Shown here one piece after another: positions 16,013 through 23,393 of a stretch of DNA of 64,000 bases. Below the pieces are notes generated by a model. That model saw only the letters and a list, made by a program, of their open reading frames with translations. It ran no database searches and had not been told where the DNA came from. Source of the DNA: Streptomyces werraensis (lineage in GTDB: Bacteria; Actinomycetota; Actinomycetes; Streptomycetales; Streptomycetaceae). The translations under genes were made by a program, and so were the position numbers. The DNA is taken from contig BNBX01000007.1 of assembly GCA_014656175.1 (NCBI GenBank), positions 241,800 through 305,799 on the forward strand, in the 5' to 3' direction. Within the stretch, counting starts at the first letter, position 1; every line of letters starts with the position of its first letter.

Positions 16013-16432
16013 GTGTCCAAGCCCCCACTGCCGCCGGAGGCCCAGGCGCTGCTGCGCAAGCCCAACCCGTGCGTGATGGCCACCCTCCGCTCCGACGGCT
16101 CGCCCGTCTCCACCCCCACCTGGTACCTCTGGGAGGACGGCCGCGTCCTGATCAACCTGGACGAGGGCCGGGTCCGTCTGCGCCATCTCCGCCACGACCC
16201 GCGCGTCACCCTCACCGTCCTCGACGCCGACAACTGGTACACCCACGTCACCCTGATCGGCCGCGTCGCCGAGATGCGCGACGACGAGGGCCTCGCGGAC
16301 ATCGACCGGCTCTCCCGCCACTACGGCGGCGACGCGTACCCCGACCGTGAGCGCCGCCGCGTCAGCGCCTGGGTCGAGGTCGAGCGGTGGCACGGCTGGG
16401 GCGCGATGAAGGACAGCGACCAGAGCGGCTGA
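16013..16432 (+). CDS. PPOX-class (F420/FMN) split-barrel oxidoreductase
   Basis: Small flavin- or F420-binding split-barrel protein of the pyridoxamine-phosphate-oxidase superfamily, 139 residues. The fold is visible in CVMATLRSDGSPVSTPTWYLW near the N-terminus, then RVLINLDEGRVRLRHLRHDPRVTL and a late WVEVERWHGWG. This pattern is typical of actinobacterial F420-dependent reductases, but cofactor choice cannot be proved by eye. The GTG start is preceded by GAGGAG with short spacing. It follows the dehydrogenase gene by 48 bp. Confidence 0.88.
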   Translation: MSKPPLPPEAQALLRKPNPCVMATLRSDGSPVSTPTWYLWEDGRVLINLDEGRVRLRHLRHDPRVTLTVLDADNWYTHVTLIGRVAEMRDDEGLADIDRLSRHYGGDAYPDRERRRVSAWVEVERWHGWGAMKDSDQSG

Positions 16433-16605
16433 ACCGGCGGTCGGCTGCCCGAGAGGTCGAGGAGGCAGCCGCGTACCGCCCGCGTACTCCCCGGGTGGTA
16501 CGCCGGCTGCCGCCGCCCGCACGACGACCGGGCCACCCTCCCGGAGCGAGTCTCGAAGTGTCGCCGAGGGGCGACGGGACACCGCACCCGAGGAGTTGAA
16601 CGATC

Positions 16606-16872
16606 ATGCAGACCCTTGCGCACTTCGGTGACGGCGGGCCCGGCCCGTGGATCCTGCTGTTCCCCCTGTTCTGGGCCCTGGTCGTGGGGTTCGGCATCAC
16701 CCTGCTGCGCCGCACGGGGTGGCGCGCCCGCCGCGGCCCGCACGGACCCGCCGCCCGCGACGACTCGCCGCTCGCCGTCCTCGGCCGCCGCTTCGCCTCC
16801 GGCGAGATCGACGAGGACGAGTACTGGCGTCGGCTGTCCGTCCTGGAGGAGCAGTTCGGGCGACGCGACTGA
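16606..16872 (+). CDS. Small membrane protein with C-terminal SHOCT domain
   Basis: Small membrane protein of 88 residues. One membrane helix (WILLFPLFWALVVGFGITLL, about residues 15-34) is followed by a basic linker and a C-terminal SHOCT motif (LAVLGRRFASGEIDEDEYWRRLSVLEE). SHOCT modules are short oligomerisation or nucleic-acid-associated motifs of uncertain role. The ATG follows GAGGAGTTGAACGATC. It is a separate transcription unit judging by the 173-bp spacer before it. Confidence 0.85.
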   Translation: MQTLAHFGDGGPGPWILLFPLFWALVVGFGITLLRRTGWRARRGPHGPAARDDSPLAVLGRRFASGEIDEDEYWRRLSVLEEQFGRRD

Positions 16873-17097
16873 CACGGACGCCTCCCGCCCGCCGAGGTGA
16901 TCGACATCACCACCCCACCCTGTGACGGAAGGGGCGGGGACAGCGCTGAAGAGATGAGGCGTCGCACGGGGACGGACGAGTCCCGTGCGGCGGCCGTGTC
17001 TTCCGTGGGCCCGTCCGGGCCGCTTCTCAGGGTGGGGATCTCTTTGAGCCGTCGCAGCCGGCGCCGTGCCGTGTCGCACGCGTACAGACCGTTGAGC

Positions 17098-19191
17098 ATG
17101 AGACGCCGGGCGTGGCTGACGCTCGGCGCCGTGCTGATCGGGGGAGGGGGCGTCGTCACGTACGCCACGGCCAGCCCGTCGGACTCCGGCGCACCCGGGC
17201 AGGAACGGCGGCCGGTCGAGGTCTACGGCCTGGCCCTGAAGGGCACCGCGGCCGGTGAGCGCAAGCTGCCCCGCACGGAGACCGAGCAGTTCTCCCTGGT
17301 CGGCGTCTCCTGGAGCGGGGCGCTGAAGCCGCTGGAGGGCACCGCGCAGGTGCGCACCCGCGGCCTGGAGTCCGGCGAGTGGGGCGCCTGGCAGTCACTT
17401 GAGCTGAACGCGGCCCCTCCGGAGGAGGTCGAGGCCGGCATGCGCGGCGCGTCCCAGCCGCTGTGGGTCGGGCCCTCCGACGGTGTGGAGGCCCGCGTCG
17501 TCCATGAGGACGGCACCACCGCCGCGCTGCCCAAGGGCCTCGAGGTGAACCTGGTCGACCCGGGCGTGGTCACCGAGGCCGAGACCCGCCTCGACGCTCC
17601 CGAGCCGGCCGCGTTCGCCATGGACGAGTCCCCGTCCCCGTCCCCGTCGCCCGAGCCCACCGCGCCGCCGTCCACGGTGCCGCAGCCGCCCGTCACCTCG
17701 CGTGCCGACTGGGGCGCGGACGAGTCGCAGAGCCCCGACCCGTCGGAGTACAACGCCGAGGTGAAGGCGGTGTTCGTGCACCACACCGACGGCGCCAACG
17801 ACTACGACTGCGCGGAGTCGCCGGCGATCGTGCGGGGCATCTACGCGTACCACACCAAGGTCGAGCGCTGGAACGACATCGGCTACAACTTCCTCGTCGA
17901 CAAGTGCGGCACGGTCTTCGAGGGCCGCAAGGGCGGCATCGACCGGCCCGTGCTCGGCGCCCACACCTACGGCTTCAACCGTGAGTCCGCCGGCATCGCC
18001 GTCCTCGGCTCGCACGTCAGCGGCGCCGCCTCCACCGCTGCCCTGGCGTCCGTGGCGCGCGTGACGGCCTGGAAGCTCGGCCAGTACGGCGCGGACCCGG
18101 CCGGCACCGTGCAGCTCACCGCCGGCGCGACCCAGCGCAACTACTTCGGCACCCAGTTCACCGCGGGCGAGCAGTACACCTTCCGGCGGGTGTCCGGGCA
18201 CCGCGACGGCTTCCTCACCCAGTGCCCGGGCGACGCCCTCTACGCCCAGCTGCCGACCGTCCGCACCTGGGCGGCGGGCCCGGTCGACGGGCTCCGAATC
18301 GTGTCCCTCACCGACGCGGCCGCCAAGGGCTCGACGTACTACACCAAGGGCACGCCGGTGGTGCGCTGGTCGGCCACCACGCCGGCCGCGCTGATCAAGA
18401 GGTACGACGTGCTCGTGGACGGCCGGTCCGTCGCCGGCACCTCGGGCGCGGGCTACGCCAAGCGGATCACCCTCACCCCCGGCAGCCACACCGTGAGCGT
18501 GCGCGCCACGCACCAGTCCGGAGCCGTCTCGACCACGGACGCGCTGACCGTCGTGGCGGAGACGACCGCGCCGGTGTTCACCGCCGCGCCGACGCTCGAC
18601 CTGCGCGCCGGCACCGTCAACACCGGGTCCGCCCCCGTCACCCTGCGCTGGAAGGCGACCGACGACCAGGCCCTGCGCCAGGTGCAGCTGCTGACCCCGT
18701 CGACCGCCACGTTCAGCGCGGCCGCCTACCTGTCCAACCGCACCGCGAAGCCGGGCACGGCGTCCACCTGGTCGATGCGGGCGTACGACTACGCCGGCAA
18801 CCACCGCGACGCGGCGGCCACCTACACCCCGGTGATCCTCCAGGAGAGTGCGGCGGTCCGCACGGGCACCTGGAGCACCCGCAGCTCCACCAGCTACCTG
18901 GGCGGCAGGTCGTACTCCAGTGCCTCCAAGGGTGCGAGCCTGAGCTGGACGTTCACCGGCCGCTCGGCGGCCTGGGTGGTCTCCCGGGCGTCGAGTTCGG
19001 GGCAGGCGTACGTGTACGTCGACGGCGTGAAGGCCGCCACGGTGGACCTGAGGTCGGCGGCCACCAGCTACCGGCAGGCGATCTGGACGAAGACCTGGTC
19101 GGCCAACGCCAAGCACACCGTGAAGATCGTGGTCGTCGGCACCAGCGGCCGGCCCACCGTCACCACGGACGGCCTCGTCTACATCCGGTAG
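17098..19191 (+). CDS. Secreted N-acetylmuramoyl-L-alanine amidase / PGRP-family protein
   Basis: Exported peptidoglycan amidase of 697 residues. An Arg-rich signal sequence (MRRRAWLTLGAVLIGGGGVVTYATA) precedes a 170-residue N-terminal domain, a Ser/Pro linker (about 178-195) and an Amidase_2/PGRP domain with zinc ligands in VFVHHTDG, GAHTYGFNRESAG and SGHRDGFLTQCPGD. The C-terminal 300 residues are Ig-like or carbohydrate-binding beta domains ending TDGLVYIR. The start is uncertain: GTG at 17071 and TTG at 17044 are also in frame and would lengthen the basic N-terminus. A strong hairpin follows the gene. Confidence 0.9.
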   Translation: MRRRAWLTLGAVLIGGGGVVTYATASPSDSGAPGQERRPVEVYGLALKGTAAGERKLPRTETEQFSLVGVSWSGALKPLEGTAQVRTRGLESGEWGAWQSLELNAAPPEEVEAGMRGASQPLWVGPSDGVEARVVHEDGTTAALPKGLEVNLVDPGVVTEAETRLDAPEPAAFAMDESPSPSPSPEPTAPPSTVPQPPVTSRADWGADESQSPDPSEYNAEVKAVFVHHTDGANDYDCAESPAIVRGIYAYHTKVERWNDIGYNFLVDKCGTVFEGRKGGIDRPVLGAHTYGFNRESAGIAVLGSHVSGAASTAALASVARVTAWKLGQYGADPAGTVQLTAGATQRNYFGTQFTAGEQYTFRRVSGHRDGFLTQCPGDALYAQLPTVRTWAAGPVDGLRIVSLTDAAAKGSTYYTKGTPVVRWSATTPAALIKRYDVLVDGRSVAGTSGAGYAKRITLTPGSHTVSVRATHQSGAVSTTDALTVVAETTAPVFTAAPTLDLRAGTVNTGSAPVTLRWKATDDQALRQVQLLTPSTATFSAAAYLSNRTAKPGTASTWSMRAYDYAGNHRDAAATYTPVILQESAAVRTGTWSTRSSTSYLGGRSYSSASKGASLSWTFTGRSAAWVVSRASSSGQAYVYVDGVKAATVDLRSAATSYRQAIWTKTWSANAKHTVKIVVVGTSGRPTVTTDGLVYIR

Positions 19192-19230
19192 CAGTCACCT
19201 CGGCCGTCGTCTCGGGCAGCCGGCCGGGGT

Positions 19231-19267
19231 GCGGTGTCCGGCGGACGTGAGGTCCGCCGGACACCGC
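19231..19267. terminator. Bidirectional hairpin terminator
   Basis: A perfect 16-bp stem (left arm 19231-19246, right arm 19252-19267) with a five-base loop lies between the convergent PGRP amidase and RsbW-like genes. It probably terminates both. Confidence 0.8.
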
Positions 19268-19302
19268 GGCGGTCGGCGACGCCCCGTTGTGTCACCGCCC
19301 GG

Positions 19303-19845
19303 TCAGCCGGGGACGGCGGACCGGGCGGGGGCGGGCTCGGGCCGGTGGGCCTCGGCCACGTGGTCGACGAGTGCGACCTCCGTGAACCGTGGCCGGTCGG
19401 GTGCCGCGGCCGTGAGGTGCGGGCGCCGCTCCGAGGCGGCCGGTTCGGCGGCCGCGGGCGTCGGCAGGGTGAACCACACGACCTTGCCCGCGTCGTCCGG
19501 CAGCACACCCCAGCTCTCGCTCATGGCGGCCACCATCGCCAGACCGCGGCCACAGGTGGCGAGCGGTCCGGCGTCCGCGACGACCGGCAGCCGCGGATCG
19601 TGGTCGTGCACCGACACCTTCAGCCGGTCGAGGAGCAGTTCGATCTCCACGGTGCACGTCTTGTCGGGCCGGGCATGCCGGTGGACGTTGGACAACAGCT
19701 CCGTCACACCGAGCGAGGCCCGGTCTATCAGGGAATCCATGTGCCAGTAGCGCAACTGCGCAGAGACGATTCTGCGGACCTGGCCGATCCGCGACGGCAG
19801 GGCTTGGAGCTCCACCGTGCAGTGCCTGCTTGGGTGACTGATCAC
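19303..19845 (-). CDS. RsbW/anti-sigma-type ATP-binding protein (HATPase)
   Basis: Stand-alone GHKL ATPase of the type Streptomyces uses as anti-sigma or signalling partners, 180 residues. The N-box is ELLSNVHRHA (about residues 63-72), the G1-like segment is DHDPRLP and the G2 box is GRGLAMV; CTVEIELLLDRLKVSV supplies the core strands. The C-terminus is an extended Ala/Pro/Arg-rich tail. The GTG at 19845 is chosen because GGGGAG lies eight bases upstream. No sigma factor or anti-anti-sigma gene is adjacent, so its partner is unknown. Confidence 0.85.
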   Translation of the reverse strand: MISHPSRHCTVELQALPSRIGQVRRIVSAQLRYWHMDSLIDRASLGVTELLSNVHRHARPDKTCTVEIELLLDRLKVSVHDHDPRLPVVADAGPLATCGRGLAMVAAMSESWGVLPDDAGKVVWFTLPTPAAAEPAASERRPHLTAAAPDRPRFTEVALVDHVAEAHRPEPAPARSAVPG

Positions 19846-20028
19846 GGCTGCGACTCCCCGACGTGAGGTCCGGAAGAACACGGAGTACGGATCCAGCAGG
19901 GTGCCTGCGTGACGCTGCCGCCTGCTGTCGTGGCCGGCGGGCTGGTTCGCAGCGTTATCGCCGGTAAACCCAGAGTGACGTGAGAACAGCGTGACCCAGT
20001 GGCGGATACGGCGCAACTCGCGGACATC

Positions 20029-20352
20029 TCAGGCGCCACGCCCCGCCGCCCGGCGGACGGCCTCGATGAATCGGCGGGCCGCGGGCGGGCCTGGCTCCCC
20101 GGGCGCCGGGTCGTGGTCCCCGAGGGTCAGCAGGTACCGGTTGCCGTTGAGGTCGGCCAGCGCCCGGCCGTCGGACGCGAACCAGGGCCGTGTGGCCCGC
20201 ACGGCCTGCACCGGCGCGCTGTCGATCTCGGTGCCGTAGCTGGTGAGCAACTCCAGCCGTCCGTCGCTGATCCGGACCTGTCCGGCCCGGGTGAGCGACC
20301 GCAGCCGCCGGCCGATCCGCACGCCCGTGGCCTTGAACTCCGGCTCCGCCAT
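20029..20352 (-). CDS. Conserved hypothetical protein, 107 residues
   Basis: Small cytoplasmic protein with alternating short beta-strands (TGVRIGRRLRSL, GRLELLTSYG, ALADLNGNRYLLTLGD) and a C-terminal helix (ARRFIEAVRRAAG). The shape resembles small actinobacterial PH-like or beta-barrel proteins. No family is recognised with confidence. The ATG follows GGGTGGCA. Codon bias is normal for the genome. It is divergent from the PLP-enzyme gene. Confidence 0.65.
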   Translation of the reverse strand: MAEPEFKATGVRIGRRLRSLTRAGQVRISDGRLELLTSYGTEIDSAPVQAVRATRPWFASDGRALADLNGNRYLLTLGDHDPAPGEPGPPAARRFIEAVRRAAGRGA

Positions 20353-20676
20353 TGCCACCCGCCCCCTCTGTGCGCGTCGGTGTGCCGGACCGCGCTGCGC
20401 GGGCCGGCCACTGTCCAGAACCAAGTGTGCCCCTGCTCCCGCCGGTGCAGTCTGCCCGCACGCGCCGCCGAGCACCAGAGCCCGAGCCCCCGCCGGCCGG
20501 AGCGCGGGGGGCACTCGCGCCAATGCGCCCCCACCCGCGCGCCCCCATCGCCCCAGCACTGCCTTTCAGGCCGCCAAAGATGTGTTTATGCAGGTGAGAG
20601 GTGGTGCGAACGGTGCTTATGATCGGTGTGTCGGCCGCGCTGGACGCCGTCGGCGCTCAGTGTAAGGAGCCCAGTC
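20353..20676. other. Gene-free divergent spacer
   Basis: This 324-bp spacer separates the 107-residue protein gene from the divergent PLP-enzyme gene. I see no plausible coding sequence. A TATGAT hexamer at 20618-20623 could be a -10 element for the PLP-enzyme gene, but no good -35 is evident. Confidence 0.4.
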
Positions 20677-21828
20677 GTGAGCACTCCCCAACAGACCCCT
20701 ACCGGCGCCACTCTCGACGTCGACCGCAGCGACCCCGCCTACCGCGCCTGGCTGAAAGAAGCCGTGCGCCGGGTGCAGGCCGACGCCAACCGCTCGGCCG
20801 ACACGCATCTGCTGCTCTTCCCGCTGCCCGAGCGGTGGGGCATCGACCTCTACCTGAAGGACGAGTCGACCCACCCCACCGGCAGTCTCAAGCACCGGCT
20901 GGCCCGCTCGCTGTTCCTCTACGGCCTGTGCAACGGCTGGATCCGTCCGGGCCGCCCGGTGATCGAGGCGTCCAGCGGCTCGACCGCCGTGTCCGAGGCG
21001 TACTTCGCGAAGCTGATCGGCGTGCCCTTCATCGCCGTCATGCCGCGTACGACGAGCGCCGAGAAGTGCCGCCTGATCGAGTTCCACGGCGGACGGTGTC
21101 ACTTCGTGGACGACCCCCGCACCATGTACGAGGCGTCCGCCGCCCTGGCGGCGGAGACCGGCGGCCACTACATGGACCAGTTCACCTACGCGGAGCGGGC
21201 CACGGACTGGCGCGGCAACAACAACATCGCCGAGTCGATCTTCCGCCAGCTGCGGAGGGAGCGGTTTCCGCAGCCGGAGTGGATCGTCGCCACCGCCGGC
21301 ACCGGCGGCACCTCCGCCACCCTCGCCCGCTACGTGCACTACATGCAGTACGACACCCGCATCTGCGTCGCCGACCCGGAGAACTCCTGCTTCTTCCAGG
21401 GCTGGACGACCGGCGACCCGGACGTCTCCTGCGACAGCGCCTCCCGCATCGAGGGCATCGGACGCCCCCGGATGGAACCGAGCTTCGTGCCGGGCGCCGT
21501 CGACCGGATGATGAAGGTGCCCGACGCGGCCGCCGTCGCCGCCGTACGGGCTCTGGAGCGGGTCATCGGCCGCAAGGCGGGCGGCTCGACCGGCACCGGG
21601 CTGTGGAGCGCGCTGAAGATCGTGGCGGAGATGGCCGCGGAGGGCAGGCGGGGCAGCGTGGTCACGCTGCTGTGCGACCCGGGCGACCGCTACCTGGACA
21701 AGTACTACTCGGACGCCTGGCTGGCCGAACAGGGCCTGGACGTGACGCCGTACGCGGAGGCCATCGACCTTCTGCTGAGCACGGGGGTCTGGCCCGAAGG
21801 GTCACCCCGCGAGCCGGCGGTCCAGTGA
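20677..21828 (+). CDS. PLP-dependent cysteine synthase/desulfhydrase family protein (Cds1-like)
   Basis: Fold-type II PLP enzyme of 383 residues related to cysteine synthase and cystathionine beta-synthase. The PLP lysine lies in HPTGSLKHRLA (about residue 65), the substrate loop is EASSGSTAVSEAYFAK and the phosphate-binding glycines are in TAGTGGTSATLA. The pattern resembles mycobacterial Cds1 (L-cysteine desulfhydrase), so H2S release from cysteine is plausible, but that is by resemblance. The GTG start follows AAGGAG with seven-base spacing. The last 27 bp overlap the convergent SRPBCC gene. Confidence 0.88.
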   Translation: MSTPQQTPTGATLDVDRSDPAYRAWLKEAVRRVQADANRSADTHLLLFPLPERWGIDLYLKDESTHPTGSLKHRLARSLFLYGLCNGWIRPGRPVIEASSGSTAVSEAYFAKLIGVPFIAVMPRTTSAEKCRLIEFHGGRCHFVDDPRTMYEASAALAAETGGHYMDQFTYAERATDWRGNNNIAESIFRQLRRERFPQPEWIVATAGTGGTSATLARYVHYMQYDTRICVADPENSCFFQGWTTGDPDVSCDSASRIEGIGRPRMEPSFVPGAVDRMMKVPDAAAVAAVRALERVIGRKAGGSTGTGLWSALKIVAEMAAEGRRGSVVTLLCDPGDRYLDKYYSDAWLAEQGLDVTPYAEAIDLLLSTGVWPEGSPREPAVQ

Positions 21829-22272
21829 GGTCATGGCGTCGCGGAAGCCCGCCGCGAGACCCGGGCGGGCCGCCTTCATCGCCAGGCGGAACGGCGTGAC
21901 GCCGTCCACCGCCATCGTCCAGCGCACCCGTGTGCCCGTCCCGGCCGGCCCCAGCCGCCACTCCTCGGCCATCGCCCGGGCGCCCGGCACATTGGTGACG
22001 TCGACGCGGTAGGCGTACACCTCCGGGTCCTCGGCCGCGAGGATCGTCTCGCGGAACCGGGCCGCGCCCACGAGCCGGATCTCCCGGCCCGCGCCGCCGT
22101 CCAGCGGACGGGCCAGGGTGACCACACGGAACCACGCCGTCCAGCCGGTGACGTCCCGTGCCAGCGCGTCGAACACCGCCGGGGGAGCGGCCGAGATCTC
22201 CCGCTCGAAGACCAGGCGCACGGGGGCGACCGAGGCGAACTCCTGCCCCACGGGGCGCAGACGGTGGGGCAT
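21802..22272 (-). CDS. SRPBCC-family (polyketide cyclase/START-like) protein
   Basis: Small hydrophobic-cavity protein of 156 residues. The fold is seen in LVFEREISAAPPAVFDALAR (first strand and helix), an antiparallel sheet (EIRLVGAARFRETIL, WTMAVDGVTPF) and the long C-terminal helix (FRDAMTSLDRRLAG). It is probably a lipid- or small-molecule-binding protein; no substrate can be named. The ATG follows GGGAG at eight bases. Its 3' end overlaps the convergent PLP-enzyme gene by 27 bp. Confidence 0.85.
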   Translation of the reverse strand: MPHRLRPVGQEFASVAPVRLVFEREISAAPPAVFDALARDVTGWTAWFRVVTLARPLDGGAGREIRLVGAARFRETILAAEDPEVYAYRVDVTNVPGARAMAEEWRLGPAGTGTRVRWTMAVDGVTPFRLAMKAARPGLAAGFRDAMTSLDRRLAG

Positions 22273-22337
22273 GGGCTCAACTCCCTGGAAGGTCACGCTG
22301 TTCCGGGTCACGGACGGTACGGGGAGCCGCGCCCCGC

Positions 22338-23189
22338 TCAGACGTCGGCGGTCGGAGCCGGCTCGTCCTCGGACTGCTCGGGCTCGCCGGCCACCACCAG
22401 TCGCCGCAGATGCTCGGACACCTCCGCGCGGGCCTCCGCGGACAGCCCGGAGTCCGTCACCAGGGTGTCCACCTGCTCCAGCGAGGCGAACGAACTCAGG
22501 CCGACGGTGCCCCACTTGGTGTGGTCGGCGACCACGATCACGCGGCGGGCCGACTGCACCAGCCGCCGGTTGGTCTCCGCCTCCGCCAGGTTCGGCGTCG
22601 ACAGTCCCGCCTCCACCGATATGCCGTGCACCCCGAGGAACAGCAGGTCGAAGTGGAGCGCCGCGATCGCCTGGTCGGCAACCGGCCCCACCAGCGAGTC
22701 GGACGGGGTGCGCACCCCGCCCGTCAGGACGACCGTTGCCGCGCCCTGCCGGCTGCCCGAGGAGCGCTGCGCCGCGTGGAAGACGTCCGCCACCCGCACC
22801 GAGTTGGTGACCACCGTGAGGTCGGGAACGTCGGTCAGCCGGTGCGCGAGCGCGAACGTCGTCGTGCCGCCGGACAGGGCGATCGCCCCGCCCGGCGGGA
22901 CCAGCTCGGCCGCCGCGCGCGCGATGTCCTCCTTGGCGGTCAGCTCCAGACCCGACTTGGCCTCGAACCCCGGCTCGTGCGTGCTCGCCTCGACCACCGG
23001 CACCGCACCGCCGTGCACCTTCTCCAGAACGCCCTGCCGGGCCAGTGCGTCGAGGTCGCGGCGGACCGTCATGTCCGACACACCGAGCCTGCGGGTCAGC
23101 TCGTTGACCCGGACCCCGCCCCGCCGCCGGACCTCGTCGAGGATCAGGGTGCGCCGCTGCTCGGCGAGCAGGTTCTGATTCTCGCTCAC
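22338..23189 (-). CDS. DeoR/GlpR-family transcriptional regulator
   Basis: Sugar-phosphate-responsive regulator of 283 residues. The N-terminal DeoR helix-turn-helix (about 10-60) includes GVRVNELTRRLGVSDMTVRRDL, and the linker LEKVHGGAV is typical. The C-terminal sensor domain has LSGGTTTFALA, VVTNS and the late ADHTKWG motif. The GTG start follows AAGGACCGGAG. No sugar kinase or transporter is adjacent, so the target genes are unknown; the C-terminus ends in an acidic tail. Confidence 0.92.
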   Translation of the reverse strand: MSENQNLLAEQRRTLILDEVRRRGGVRVNELTRRLGVSDMTVRRDLDALARQGVLEKVHGGAVPVVEASTHEPGFEAKSGLELTAKEDIARAAAELVPPGGAIALSGGTTTFALAHRLTDVPDLTVVTNSVRVADVFHAAQRSSGSRQGAATVVLTGGVRTPSDSLVGPVADQAIAALHFDLLFLGVHGISVEAGLSTPNLAEAETNRRLVQSARRVIVVADHTKWGTVGLSSFASLEQVDTLVTDSGLSAEARAEVSEHLRRLVVAGEPEQSEDEPAPTADV

Positions 23190-23393
23190 GTACGCTCCGG
23201 TCCTTTCGCCGCACAGCAGTCCGACACACGTCCGCGCGTCCACGGCCTGGGCCCCGTTCTCCCGGGCACCGGTGCGCGGACGTCCCATCCTCCCATGCCG
23301 GACCCCGGGCGGCGCCACCGGTTGCTCGTCGCGTACATGGCGGTTCCGGGTGCCCGTGCGGTGCGTGCGGATCACACGGATCGGGGAGATTGA

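Noticed and set aside
17395..19116. A 573-residue minus-strand reading opposite the PGRP amidase
   Set aside because: Gly/Arg/Val-rich shadow of a well-supported secreted amidase; no domains.
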